Assembly: GCF_949298305.1 (NCBI RefSeq)
Contig: NZ_CASFWU010000017.1
Location: forward strand, 1 to 57,788
DNA from: an uncultured Bacteroides sp.
GTDB taxonomy: Bacteria; Bacteroidota; Bacteroidia; Bacteroidales; Bacteroidaceae
Direction: 5' to 3'
DNA: 57,788 nucleotides
The notes beneath the pieces were generated by a model. That model worked only from the letters and a program-made list of their open reading frames with translations, had not been told where the DNA came from and made no database searches. Every line of letters begins with the position of its first letter. Positions within the stretch are counted from its first letter, which is position 1. Both the position numbers and the translations under genes were made by a program. Below, one piece after another: positions 1 through 8,485 of the stretch.

Positions 1-1847
1 TAGGCCAGGAAGAAGCGCTGTTCGGGCGTGAAGCCGTCCTTCACCTCGAGGGGCGCCTGTGCCGTGGCGTTCTTGAAGGCCTGGAAGGCCACTTGCAGGC
101 CACCGTGGTCGGCAATGTTCTCGCCCAGTGTCATGCGGCCGTTGGCGTGTACGCCCGGAGCCACTTCGATGCTGTCGAAGAAGGCCACCATCACGTCGGC
201 ACGTTCCTCGAACTTCTTGGCGTCGTCTTCGGTCCACCAGTCCTTCAGGTTACCGTCCTTGTCGTACTGCCGGCCCTGGTCGTCGAAGCCGTGGGTCATT
301 TCGTGACCGATGACTACGCCGATGGCGCCGTAGTTGAAGGCGTCGTCCGCATTCATGTCGAAGAAGGGCGGCTGCAGGATGGCTGCCGGGAAGCAGATTT
401 CGTTCGTGGTCGGGTTGTAGTAGGCGTTCACGGTCTGCGGCGTCATCAGCCATTCGTCCTTGTCGACGGGCTTGCCGGCCTTGGCCATGTTCTCGTCGCT
501 GGCCCAGCAGGTGGCGCGCTCAATGTTGGCCCAGTAGGAGTCATCCTTCACCTCCAGCGTGGAGTAGTCCTTCCACTTGTCGGGATAGCCTATTTTCACA
601 TGGAAGGCGGCCAGCTTCTCCTGCGCTTTCTGCTTGGTCTCGTCGCTCATCCAGGCCAGGTTGCTGATGCGCTCGCCCAGACTGGTCTGCAGGTTCTTCA
701 CCAGCGTCACCATGCGTTCCTTGGCGGTTGCGGGGAAGTACTTCTCCACGTACATCTGGCCTACGGCCTCGCCCAGCACGCCGCTCACGGTAGAGACGGC
801 ACGCTTCCAGCGGGGCTGCATCTCCTGCGCGCCGGACATGGTGCGTCCGTAGAAGTCGAAGTTCTGCTCCACGATGGCATCGTTCAGGTAGCCGGCGGCA
901 CGGTCAATGAGTTTCCATTGCAGGTAGAGGGCCTGCTGGTCGGCGGGCAGCGTGTCCAGTATTTTGGCAGCCTCGGCCAGCGACTCGGGCTGTCCCACGA
1001 TGATTTCCTGCACGTCCTTCAGTCCCAGGTTGGTGAGGTAGGCATCCCAGTTGAAGGTAGGATAGCGCTTGCGCAGTTCGTCCATCGTCATCTTGTTGTA
1101 GTTGGCGTGCGGGTCGCGCAGGTCCACCCGGCTGCGGAAGGCCTTGGCCAGGCGTGTCTCCACGTCCATCACGAGGGCGCTTCCCTGCTGGGCCGTGGCC
1201 TCGTCGAATCCGGCCAGCTGGTACATCTTCTGCACATGCAGCTTGAAGGCTTCGCGGATTTTGGTCGTGGCCTCGTCCGTGCCCAGGTAATAGTCGCGCT
1301 CGCCCATGCTCAGTCCGGCCTGGCTGGTGTAGACGGCGTTCATGCTGCTGTTCATCTCGTCAGCGCCCACGCCGGTGCCCAGATAGCCGGTGATGCCTCT
1401 GCGCTCCAGCGAGCCCAGCAGGGCGTATACGTCCTTCTTGTCTTTCAGGGCGGCAATCTCGTCCAGCTCGGCCTTGATGGGGGCTACGCCCTCCTGGTTC
1501 AGCTTCACGCTGTCCATGGCAATCTTGTAGAGGTCGCCCACCTTCTGTGCCACGCTGCCGGCTTCGTGCTGAGTGGCGGCCAGTTCCTCGATAAGGCCCT
1601 GAATCTGCTTGCGGTTGTTCTCGGCCAGCACGGTGAACGAGCCGTACTGTGAATACTCGTCGGTCAGCGGGTTGTTCTTAATCCATCCCCCGCAGGCATA
1701 ACGGTAGAAGTCTGTGCCCGGCAGGTTGGTCGTGTCCAGATTGGCAAGGTCGATGCCGGCGGTCAGTGCGGCCGGCTGCTTGCCGGTGTTGCAGGCAGCC
1801 AATGCCATGCAAAGGGCTGCAACGGGAAAGTAGTTTTTAAAATTCAT
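1..1847 (-). CDS. M13 family zinc metallopeptidase (neprilysin/PepO-like), lipoprotein, C-terminus outside window
   Basis: The gene reads leftward and runs off the window edge after about 615 codons; the family is usually about 670-700 residues, so only the C-terminal end is missing. The N-terminus is a lipoprotein signal (MNFKNYF...ALAAC, Cys about residue 19), so the enzyme probably acts in the periplasm or at the envelope. The zinc motif HEMTH lies at residues 515-519 within VIGHEMTHGFDD, and a downstream GENIADHGG supplies the third zinc ligand and the ENxxD signature of M13. Such enzymes cleave oligopeptides; the substrate is unknown here. It starts 35 bp after the ABC-F stop codon and is probably cotranscribed with it. 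Confidence 0.93.
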   Translation of the reverse strand, partial: MNFKNYFPVAALCMALAACNTGKQPAALTAGIDLANLDTTNLPGTDFYRYACGGWIKNNPLTDEYSQYGSFTVLAENNRKQIQGLIEELAATQHEAGSVAQKVGDLYKIAMDSVKLNQEGVAPIKAELDEIAALKDKKDVYALLGSLERRGITGYLGTGVGADEMNSSMNAVYTSQAGLSMGERDYYLGTDEATTKIREAFKLHVQKMYQLAGFDEATAQQGSALVMDVETRLAKAFRSRVDLRDPHANYNKMTMDELRKRYPTFNWDAYLTNLGLKDVQEIIVGQPESLAEAAKILDTLPADQQALYLQWKLIDRAAGYLNDAIVEQNFDFYGRTMSGAQEMQPRWKRAVSTVSGVLGEAVGQMYVEKYFPATAKERMVTLVKNLQTSLGERISNLAWMSDETKQKAQEKLAAFHVKIGYPDKWKDYSTLEVKDDSYWANIERATCWASDENMAKAGKPVDKDEWLMTPQTVNAYYNPTTNEICFPAAILQPPFFDMNADDAFNYGAIGVVIGHEMTHGFDDQGRQYDKDGNLKDWWTEDDAKKFEERADVMVAFFDSIEVAPGVHANGRMTLGENIADHGGLQVAFQAFKNATAQAPLEVKDGFTPEQRFFLA

Positions 1848-1882
1848 GGTGCTTATTTGTTTAATTAAAAGATTGTATGCTA

Positions 1883-3895
1883 TCACTTCCGCGCTTCCTC
1901 CAGCTCGGTCGAGGCGGCGTCCCATTCCTCCATCAGGCTGTCCAGCTGCTGCTTCAGCTTCTGGTGCTGCTCGTAGAGCGACATGTCCGAAGCCCCTTCG
2001 GGCGTGGCCAGCTTCTCTTCCACGATGGCAATGGCGGCTTCGGTCTGGCCGATGCCCTCCTCGCACTCGGCCACACGGCGCTCCAGCTTCTTCAGGCGCT
2101 TGTTGAGTTCCTTCTGTTCCTGCCAGAGCCTCACCCCCGCCCCCTCTCCCGAGGAGAGGGGAGTAGTAGCGGCATTCTTCTTATTATTGGAGACAAAGAG
2201 GGAATCCAATCTTCCTCCCCTCTCCTTGGGAAAGGGGTTGGGGGTGAGGCCTGAGGGGTCGGGGGTGAGGCCTGAGGGGTCGGAGGTGAGGCTCTTGCTC
2301 CGTATAAAGTCGTAAATGCCTCCCAGGTGCTCCTTCACCACTCCGCCGCCGAACTCATAGACTTTAGTCGCAAGCCCGTCCAGAAAATCACGGTCGTGGC
2401 TGACAATAATTACTGTTCCGTCGAAATCGCGGATGGCTTCCTTCAGCACGTCCTTGGAGCGCATGTCCAGGTGGTTGGTGGGCTCGTCGAGGATGAGGAA
2501 GTTCACCGGTTCCAAGAGCAGCTTGATCATGGCCAGACGGGTGCGCTCGCCGCCGGAGAGCACCTTCACCTTCTTGTCCGAGGCCTCGCCGCCGAACATG
2601 AAAGCGCCCAGTATGTCGCGTATCTTCAGGCGGATGTCGCCCACGGCCACACGGTCGATGGTGTCGAACACCGTCAGGTTCTCGTCCAGCAGCTGTGCCT
2701 GGTTCTGGGCAAAGTAGCCTATCTGTACGTTGTGTCCCAGCGTAAGACGTCCGGTGTAGTCGGCAATCTCGCCCATGATGCACTTCACGAGGGTGGACTT
2801 CCCTTCGCCGTTCTTGCCCACGAAGGCCACCTTCTCGCCGCGGTTGATGGTGAGGTTGACGTCGTGGAAGACCACGTGGTCGCCGTAGGCTTTCGCTACG
2901 TCCTCGCAGATGACGGGATAGTTGCCGCTGCGGCTGGAGCAGGTGAACTTCAGGCGCAGGGCGGAGTTGTCCTCCTCGTCCACCTCGATGCGCTCAATCT
3001 TCTCCAGCTGCTTGATGCGGCTCTGCACCTGCACGGCCTTGGTGGCCTTGTAGCGGAAGCGCTCGATGAAGGCTTCGGTGTCCTCAATCTGCTTCTGCTG
3101 GTTCTCGTAGGCGCGCAGCTGCTGTTCGCGGCGCTCGCGGCGCAGGACGACGAACTCGTCGTACTTGACTTTATAGTCGTAGATGCGCCCGCAACTGATT
3201 TCGATGGTGCGGGTGGTGACATTGTTCAGGAAGGCGCGGTCGTGGCTGACAAGCACCACGGCGTTGGCCCGCGTGGCCAGGAAGTTTTCGAGCCACTGGA
3301 TGGACTCGATGTCGAGGTGGTTGGTAGGCTCGTCGAGCAGGAGCACGTCGGGGCGGCGAAGCAGGAGCTTGGCCAGTTCGATGCGCATGCGCCATCCGCC
3401 GGAGAACTCGCTCGTGGGGCGGTCGAAGTCGGTGCGGCTGAATCCCAAGCCCTGAAGCGTGCGCTCAATCTCGGCATGGTAGTTGGTGCCTCCCATCAGG
3501 AGGAAGCGCTCGTTCTCGTGGGTGAAGCGTTCGATGAGTTTCTGATAGGCCTCGCTTTCGTAGTCGGTGCGCTCGGCCAGCTCGCGGTTCATGCGGTCAA
3601 TGTCGGCCTGCATTTCGGCAATATGCTCAAAGGCCATCTCGGCCTCCTCCATCACCGTGTGTTCATCGCTCAGCACCATCACCTGCGGCAGATAGCCGAT
3701 GGTACAGTCGCGGGGTACGGCCACCGTACCCTCCGTGGGCTGTTGCAGCCCCGCCAATATTTTGAGCATGGTAGACTTGCCTGCACCGTTCTTGCCCACC
3801 AGGGCAATGCGGTCTTTCTTGTTGATGACGTAGGAGACGTCCTCGAACAGTGGCGTCGCGTTGAATTCCACCTTCAGTCCTTCTACTGATATCAT
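1883..3895 (-). CDS. ABC-F family ATPase with an in-frame repeat insertion
   Basis: The protein is 670 aa with two ABC domains and no membrane segments, as in ABC-F proteins that act on the ribosome. The first Walker A (GKNGAGKST) is at residues 34-42 with signature FSGGWRMRIE near 165; the second Walker A (GKNGEGKST) is near 360 with signature LSGGERTRL; each has an LLLDEPTNHLD or ILDEPTNHLD Walker B. The charged linker between the domains and the C-terminal coiled coil (LNKRLKKLERR onward) fit the family. Between ABC2 and the coiled coil, about residues 535-589 are low-complexity (LTPDPSG repeats, then NPFPKERGG) and are encoded by a palindromic repeat element, so this part is not native sequence. 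The exact ABC-F subclass (EttA, Uup or antibiotic-resistance type) cannot be set by eye. Confidence 0.93.
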   Translation of the reverse strand: MISVEGLKVEFNATPLFEDVSYVINKKDRIALVGKNGAGKSTMLKILAGLQQPTEGTVAVPRDCTIGYLPQVMVLSDEHTVMEEAEMAFEHIAEMQADIDRMNRELAERTDYESEAYQKLIERFTHENERFLLMGGTNYHAEIERTLQGLGFSRTDFDRPTSEFSGGWRMRIELAKLLLRRPDVLLLDEPTNHLDIESIQWLENFLATRANAVVLVSHDRAFLNNVTTRTIEISCGRIYDYKVKYDEFVVLRRERREQQLRAYENQQKQIEDTEAFIERFRYKATKAVQVQSRIKQLEKIERIEVDEEDNSALRLKFTCSSRSGNYPVICEDVAKAYGDHVVFHDVNLTINRGEKVAFVGKNGEGKSTLVKCIMGEIADYTGRLTLGHNVQIGYFAQNQAQLLDENLTVFDTIDRVAVGDIRLKIRDILGAFMFGGEASDKKVKVLSGGERTRLAMIKLLLEPVNFLILDEPTNHLDMRSKDVLKEAIRDFDGTVIIVSHDRDFLDGLATKVYEFGGGVVKEHLGGIYDFIRSKSLTSDPSGLTPDPSGLTPNPFPKERGGRLDSLFVSNNKKNAATTPLSSGEGAGVRLWQEQKELNKRLKKLERRVAECEEGIGQTEAAIAIVEEKLATPEGASDMSLYEQHQKLKQQLDSLMEEWDAASTELEEARK
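2128..2293. repeat. REP/MITE-like palindromic element inserted in frame in the ABC-F gene
   Basis: Two 36-bp arms, 2128-2163 and 2215-2250, are near-perfect inverted copies (each begins GCCTCACCCCC and ends GGAGAGGGGAG when read outside-in). Each arm is itself a hairpin (CCCCTCTCC / GGAGAGGGG). About 50 bp lie between the arms. The right arm runs into two identical 21-bp tandem units at 2240-2260 and 2261-2281 plus a partial third. The element has no stop codon in the ABC-F frame and adds about 55 codons. A single copy of the same 36-mer occurs at 57677-57712. Confidence 0.85.
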
Positions 3896-3924
3896 AAAGC
3901 CAATGTCTTTTTCATTTGAGCCTG

Positions 3925-3932
3925 CAAAGGTA
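3925..3932 (-). promoter_or_regulatory. -7 box for the ABC-F/M13 transcript
   Basis: On the minus strand this reads TACCTTTG, a perfect match to the Bacteroidetes -7 consensus TAnnTTTG, 30 bp upstream of the ABC-F start codon. No clear -33 TTTG is seen. Confidence 0.65.
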
Positions 3933-3995
3933 GCGATTAGCGGCGAACAATGGACAATTCTGCCTCATCAATTATCAATTATCAACAATTCTGCT

Positions 3996-4003
3996 TACCT
4001 TTG
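3996..4003 (+). promoter_or_regulatory. -7 box for the HprK/S26/PqqD/NTase/ABC operon
   Basis: TACCTTTG matches TAnnTTTG and sits 20 bp before the ATG at 4023. It is preceded by AT-rich heptamer-like repeats (ATCAATT three times, 3968-3985). It is divergent from the ABC-F promoter about 64 bp away. Confidence 0.65.
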
Positions 4004-4022
4004 AGGCTTAAAAGCACACTTT

Positions 4023-4949
4023 ATGACTCAGACAGCTACCTATTGCCGCATCGGTCCGCATGTGCTGCGCCTCGGCGGCGTCTCTCCGCTGGAGCCGGAC
4101 ACCCTGCTGCCCTCGTTGGTTCCGTTTGTCCTTCCCGCCGGGGAAGGAGAGAGGGCGGACGACGTCATTGAGGTGGACATCCGCCCGGGCCAGGCCCCGG
4201 GCAAGGCCGAAGACACCTTTCCGCAACCCCTTTCCTTTGAATGGGAGAACGTCCGCTGCACCCTCCGCCGCAGGGCTGACGGAAGCTATCAGATTGGCAT
4301 CGCCCCGGCGGACAATCCGGCTGCCGAAGCCTGTGCCGAATGCGCCGGCCGCTTCCGCCGCAACACCATCTTCCTGCCCGAGGCTCTGCGCCCGATGGCA
4401 TCGTTCGTGCTGAACAACTTCCTGATGATGATTTACACCTTCGCCACGGCCGAACGGGGCACACTGATGGTACATGCCTCCGTCGTCTGCTACGACGGGC
4501 GGGGCTACCTTTTCCTGGGCAAGAGCGGTACGGGCAAGAGCACGCACACACGCCTCTGGCTGAGACACATCGGAGGAAGCCGCCTGCTGAACGACGACAA
4601 TCCCGTAGTGGCCCTTGACCCGGCAACGGGACAGGCAACGGTCTATGGTACGCCCTGGAGCGGCAAGACGCCCTGCTACCTGAACGAATCGGTGCCCGTG
4701 GGCGCCTTTGTCCGCCTGGAGCAGGCACCCGCCAACGCCATCAGCCGCCTGACGTCCACGCACGCCTTTGCAGCCCTGCTGCCCTCGTGCTCGTGCCTCA
4801 AGCAGGATGCGGCTATATATAAAGGTATCATTGACACCGTGACGCACATTGCCACCCGCATCCCCATCTGTCACCTGAAGTGCCTGCCCGACGAGGCCGC
4901 CGCCCGCCTCTGCATGCAGACCGTCACCCAAGCCGGAGGACAGCCATGA
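4023..4949 (+). CDS. HPr kinase-like (HprK/PEPCK-fold) protein of a RiPP-like cluster
   Basis: 308 aa. A P-loop GKSGTGKST at residues 166-174 follows the strand RGYLFL, and LLNDDNPVV about 30 residues later supplies the acidic metal-binding positions typical of the HprK fold. The region before the P-loop (VHASVV) matches the truncated HprK relatives found next to PqqD proteins. In lasso-peptide clusters of Proteobacteria such kinases phosphorylate the peptide; that role here is inference. It is not a standard HPr(Ser) kinase, because the N-terminal domain is unlike HprK and the neighbours are PqqD, a nucleotidyltransferase and an exporter. The stop overlaps the next start (ATGA), so translation is probably coupled. 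Confidence 0.8.
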   Translation: MTQTATYCRIGPHVLRLGGVSPLEPDTLLPSLVPFVLPAGEGERADDVIEVDIRPGQAPGKAEDTFPQPLSFEWENVRCTLRRRADGSYQIGIAPADNPAAEACAECAGRFRRNTIFLPEALRPMASFVLNNFLMMIYTFATAERGTLMVHASVVCYDGRGYLFLGKSGTGKSTHTRLWLRHIGGSRLLNDDNPVVALDPATGQATVYGTPWSGKTPCYLNESVPVGAFVRLEQAPANAISRLTSTHAFAALLPSCSCLKQDAAIYKGIIDTVTHIATRIPICHLKCLPDEAAARLCMQTVTQAGGQP

Positions 4950-5392
4950 AGAAGACGCTTCCCAACGACCTGCTCATGGCCGAGGTGACCGAACTCATCC
5001 GGCAGGGACACACAGTGACGCTGACGGCACGGGGCAACAGCATGAACCCCTTCATAGCCGACCGCCGCGACCGCGTGATACTGAGCCCCTGCGCCGAAGA
5101 CCGGCTGCGGCCCGGCGACGTGGTGCTGGCCTTGACGGACGACTCCCGCTACGTGCTCCACCGCATTGTGCAACGCCGGGGCGATGAACTGACACTGATG
5201 GGCGACGGAAACCTGAAGCAGACCGAGCGGACAGACACACACCGCGTCGTCGGCCTGCTGACCGCCGTCATCCGCAAGGGGCGCACCTACACGACCGACA
5301 GCACCGCCTGGCAACGCTACTCCCGCTGGTGGATGAGACTCACACCCGTGCGCAGATGGTTACTGGCAATATACAGAAGAAGTAAGAGTTGA
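4946..5392 (+). CDS. S24/S26 family peptidase-like protein (signal-peptidase fold)
   Basis: 148 aa from the ATG at 4946, preceded by GGAGGA (4935-4940) and overlapping the previous stop by 4 bp; an in-frame start further upstream would lie inside the kinase gene. ARGNSMNPFI (about residues 29-38) carries the nucleophilic Ser box, YVLHRIV places His where bacterial type I signal peptidases have Lys, and MGDGNLKQ matches the following GDNN-like box. This Ser/His pattern is known from archaeal and ER (Sec11) signal peptidases. No hydrophobic N-terminal anchor is visible, so it may be cytoplasmic or peripheral. It may cleave a leader peptide or be a non-catalytic partner; both are inference. Confidence 0.78.
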   Translation: MKKTLPNDLLMAEVTELIRQGHTVTLTARGNSMNPFIADRRDRVILSPCAEDRLRPGDVVLALTDDSRYVLHRIVQRRGDELTLMGDGNLKQTERTDTHRVVGLLTAVIRKGRTYTTDSTAWQRYSRWWMRLTPVRRWLLAIYRRSKS

Positions 5393-5419
5393 CTCCCGAC
5401 TACTAAAATACAAACCGTT

Positions 5420-5686
5420 ATGAAAATCAAGCCCGAATTCATGCTTCACCAGATTGGCGACGAATACATCGTCATGCACGACGGCTCCACGAACGTGGAC
5501 TTCAGCCGCATCATCAACCTCAACCACACGGCGGCCTACCTGTGGCAGCGCTTCCGCAACGAAGACTTCGACGCCGAAGCCCTGGCCGGCGCCCTGACCG
5601 GCCGCTACGAAGTCGACGGACAGCGTGCCCGCCGCGATGCCGAGGAGTTCATCCAGTCGCTGCAACGTTGCGGCATTCTTAGCTGA
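5420..5686 (+). CDS. PqqD-like peptide chaperone (RiPP recognition element)
   Basis: 88 aa, the typical size for a free PqqD domain. The pattern IVMHDGSTNVDFSRIINLNHTA followed by AYLWQRF and a C-terminal helical part (ARRDAEEFIQSLQRCGIL) is the PqqD/RRE winged-helix signature. PqqD domains bind leader peptides of ribosomally made peptides and present them to modifying enzymes. Its place between a protease-like and a nucleotidyltransferase gene, with gaps of only 27 and 10 bp, points to a peptide-processing operon. The substrate peptide is not visible in the window. Confidence 0.85.
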   Translation: MKIKPEFMLHQIGDEYIVMHDGSTNVDFSRIINLNHTAAYLWQRFRNEDFDAEALAGALTGRYEVDGQRARRDAEEFIQSLQRCGILS

Positions 5687-5696
5687 CGGGACTGCC

Positions 5697-6809
5697 ATGA
5701 TGCACGAAGCCTTCTTCTCGCTCGTCCGCGCCGGACTGTGGGGCACGCCCGCCGAAACGGCGCTCTTCAGCGGACTGACCTCCGCCCACTGGCAGGAGCT
5801 CTACCGGCTGGCCTATACGCAGTCGTTGCAGGCCATTGTCTTCGACGGGGTGAACACGCTGCCCGCCGAGTTGCGGCCGCCCCGTCCGCTCTACCTGCAA
5901 TGGGCGGCGCAGACGCTGCTGACAGAGCAGGCCAACGACCGGCTGAACCGCATGGTCGTCCGTCTGAACAGCCTCTACACCGCCGCCGGTCTCCATCCCG
6001 TCCTGCTCAAGGGACAGGGCATGGCCGCCTGCTACCGCGAACCCCGCCACCGCCAGTGCGGCGACATCGACATTTACCTGGGCAAGGACGGACAACCGCA
6101 GGCCAACCGCCTGCTGCTCCAGGCCGGAGCGTGCGAGGCGGGCGAAGAGTCTGACAAACATGCCAGCTACGAGCTGGACGGGGTACACATTGAGAACCAC
6201 CGCCTCGTCAACCGCACGAACAATCCCCTGGCCAACCGCCGCTTTGCCCGCCTGGTCCGTGCGTGGTATCCGCAGGAAGCCGAACAGCGCATCGGCATGC
6301 CCACGCCGCCGCCCACGTTCAACGCCCTCTACATCTTCCTCCATGCCTTCGAGCACTTCCTGAGCGGAGGCATCGGCCTGCGCCAGCTGTGTGACTGGTG
6401 CTGCCTGCTCCGCACCCGCCATGCCGACATTGACGCCGCCCGCCTCGTCAGCGACCTGCACCGCCTGGGCCTGCTGCGCGCCGCCCGCGCCTTCGGCCAT
6501 GTGGCTGTCTGCCACCTGGGCCTGCCGCCCCAGTACCTGCCTTTCGACACAGCCGGATGCAGACGCCTGGGCGAGGAGCTGGTGGAGGAAATCTTCGCAA
6601 CGGGCAATTTCGGCAAGCACGACCGCCGCGTGTCCCCGCGTCCTGCGGGCTATTGGCGGGGCAAGTGGCACACCTTCTGCCGCGCCACGCGCCGTGTGGC
6701 CCGTCTCTACGGCTATGCTCCCGCAGAAGCCTGCTTCCATCCCGTGACGCTTGTCAAGAGGAGCGCCGCCGGGCAGTGGAACCTGCTGAAAAAACGTCTG
6801 CGCCCATGA
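5697..6809 (+). CDS. Nucleotidyltransferase family protein (NTP_transf_5-like)
   Basis: 370 aa from the first ATG after the PqqD stop (two tandem ATGs at 5697 and 5700). The motif LLKGQGMAACY (about residues 103-113) followed by CGDIDIYLG with Asp123 and Asp125 is the polymerase-beta-like nucleotidyltransferase core of this family. Such proteins accompany PqqD, HprK-like kinases and ABC exporters in lasso-peptide and related clusters, where they are proposed to modify the phosphorylated peptide. The gene ends in an ATGA overlap with the exporter. No transmembrane segments are evident. The real nucleotide and acceptor are unknown. Confidence 0.82.
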   Translation: MMHEAFFSLVRAGLWGTPAETALFSGLTSAHWQELYRLAYTQSLQAIVFDGVNTLPAELRPPRPLYLQWAAQTLLTEQANDRLNRMVVRLNSLYTAAGLHPVLLKGQGMAACYREPRHRQCGDIDIYLGKDGQPQANRLLLQAGACEAGEESDKHASYELDGVHIENHRLVNRTNNPLANRRFARLVRAWYPQEAEQRIGMPTPPPTFNALYIFLHAFEHFLSGGIGLRQLCDWCCLLRTRHADIDAARLVSDLHRLGLLRAARAFGHVAVCHLGLPPQYLPFDTAGCRRLGEELVEEIFATGNFGKHDRRVSPRPAGYWRGKWHTFCRATRRVARLYGYAPAEACFHPVTLVKRSAAGQWNLLKKRLRP

Positions 6810-8440
6810 AGAAGAAAAGCAGCCTTCTCCTGACTTACCTGTGGGACCTTTCGCGCGGACAGCGCGGACGCATCCTGCTGAACTGCCTTTCCGGCATACT
6901 GGGCACGGCCTTCGCCCTGGGCTTCGTCTACACGTCCAAACTGCTTATCGACACCGCCACCGGCAGCCGCACCGGAAGCCTGGCCGTACTGGCCGCCACA
7001 ACCGTCGGCCTGCTGGCCATGCAACTGCTGTGCGGCGCCGCCGAGACGTGGGTCGGCGCCCGCATGGAAGTGGAGGCCGCCAACGCCTTGCGCCACCGCC
7101 TCTTCGGCCGCCTGCTGCGCAGCCGCTGGAACGCATTGGAGCAACTGCACACGGGCGACGTCGTCAACCGCGTGGAGCAGGACACCACGGCCATCGTCAC
7201 CCTGCTTACCTCCTCGCTGCCCACGGCCGTAGTCACCGCCGTGCAGCTTGTGGCAGGCTTTGTCTTCTTCTACGCCCTCGACCCCGTGCTGCCCTGGCTC
7301 GTGGCGGGCATCCTGCCCCTGTTCCTGCTGGGCGCCCGTTTCTACATGCGCCGCATGCACCGCCTCACCCACGACATCCGACGCAGCGACAGCCGCATCC
7401 AGGCCGTCATTCAGGAGAGCCTGCAACACCGCACCGTCATCAAGACGCTGGAACAGGACGAGGGGCGCATCCGCAACCTGGGCACCCTACAGGATGTCCT
7501 GCGCACGCAGGTACTGAGCCGCACGCGCTTCTCGCTTGCGGCCCGCATGGCCGTCTCTGCCGCCTTTGCCGGGGGCTATGTCACCGCCTTCATCTGGGGA
7601 GCCGTCCGCCTGAGCACAGGCAGCATCACCGTGGGCACGCTGACCGCCTTCCTTCAGCTCGTGGCCCGCATCCAGCGTCCGGCATTCGACCTTTCGCGCC
7701 TCGTCCCCTCCGTCAACAACGCCCTGACTGCCGCCGACCGCCTGCTGGAGCTGGAGCGCCTGCCGGCCGAGGACGAGGGAGCCGCCGTCCGCTTTGCCCG
7801 GACGCCGCTGCTCACCATCGAGAACCTGCGCTTTGCCTACTCCGAGGGCGACGCGCCCGTGTTCTGCCAGTTCAGCCACCGCTTCGAGCCCGGCACCTGC
7901 ACCGCCATCATGGGCGAGACGGGCCGCGGCAAGACCACCCTCGTGCGCCTGCTCCTGGCTCTGGCCGAGCCGCAGGAAGGGAGCATCACGCTGACAGACG
8001 GCGACACGGCCTGCCCTGTGTCGGCCAGCACGCGGGGCAACTTCGTCTACGTGCCGCAAGGCAACACGCTGTTCAGCGGCACCGTGCGCGACAATCTGCT
8101 GATGGGCAACCCCGACGCCACACCGGGCCAGCTGGACGAAGCCCTGCACACCGCCGTGGCCGACACGTTCGTCGCCGCCCTGCCCCAGGGACTGGACACC
8201 CCCCTCGGCGAACAGGGAGGCGGACTGAGCGAAGGGCAGGCACAGCGCATCGCCATTGCCCGCGCCCTGCTGCGCCCCGGCCGCATTCTGCTGCTGGACG
8301 AGGCCACTTCGGCCCTCGACCCCGAAACGGAACGCACGCTCCTGCACCGCCTGCGCCGCCTGGCACAGGGCAAGACGCTGCTCTTCGTCACCCACCATCC
8401 GGCCCTGGCCGAAGCGTGCGACGAGACAATACGGCTGTAA
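6806..8440 (+). CDS. ABC transporter, fused permease and ATPase (peptide/lipid exporter type)
   Basis: 544 aa. The first 300 residues hold about six hydrophobic segments (for example ILLNCLSGILGTAFALGFVY and VAGFVFFYALDPVLPWLVAGI), followed by an ATPase with Walker A GETGRGKTT from residue 370, signature LSEGQAQR from residue 474 and Walker B ILLLDEATSALD. The Walker A has Arg at a position that is often Ser or Ala. It starts in the NTase stop (ATGA) and closes the operon, 45 bp before a convergent gene. There is no N-terminal C39 peptidase domain, so leader removal would need a separate enzyme such as the S26-like protein. Function as exporter of the cluster product is inference. Confidence 0.9.
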   Translation: MKKKSSLLLTYLWDLSRGQRGRILLNCLSGILGTAFALGFVYTSKLLIDTATGSRTGSLAVLAATTVGLLAMQLLCGAAETWVGARMEVEAANALRHRLFGRLLRSRWNALEQLHTGDVVNRVEQDTTAIVTLLTSSLPTAVVTAVQLVAGFVFFYALDPVLPWLVAGILPLFLLGARFYMRRMHRLTHDIRRSDSRIQAVIQESLQHRTVIKTLEQDEGRIRNLGTLQDVLRTQVLSRTRFSLAARMAVSAAFAGGYVTAFIWGAVRLSTGSITVGTLTAFLQLVARIQRPAFDLSRLVPSVNNALTAADRLLELERLPAEDEGAAVRFARTPLLTIENLRFAYSEGDAPVFCQFSHRFEPGTCTAIMGETGRGKTTLVRLLLALAEPQEGSITLTDGDTACPVSASTRGNFVYVPQGNTLFSGTVRDNLLMGNPDATPGQLDEALHTAVADTFVAALPQGLDTPLGEQGGGLSEGQAQRIAIARALLRPGRILLLDEATSALDPETERTLLHRLRRLAQGKTLLFVTHHPALAEACDETIRL

Positions 8441-8485
8441 GGAAAGCAGCGCCGGCAACGTGCCGCCCGCAGGCGGCATACAGGC

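Noticed and set aside
2327..3889. A 520-codon plus-strand ORF opposite the ABC-F gene, and similar long antisense ORFs opposite the M13, M16, GH43 and acyl-CoA synthetase genes.
   Set aside because: They arise from GC-rich codon bias, have His/Val/Gly-rich composition and no domain signatures.
3896..4022. A lasso or other RiPP precursor gene upstream of the HprK-like gene.
   Set aside because: The 127-bp gap holds only two promoters and an AT repeat; the ORF at 3950 overlaps the kinase and is not precursor-like.
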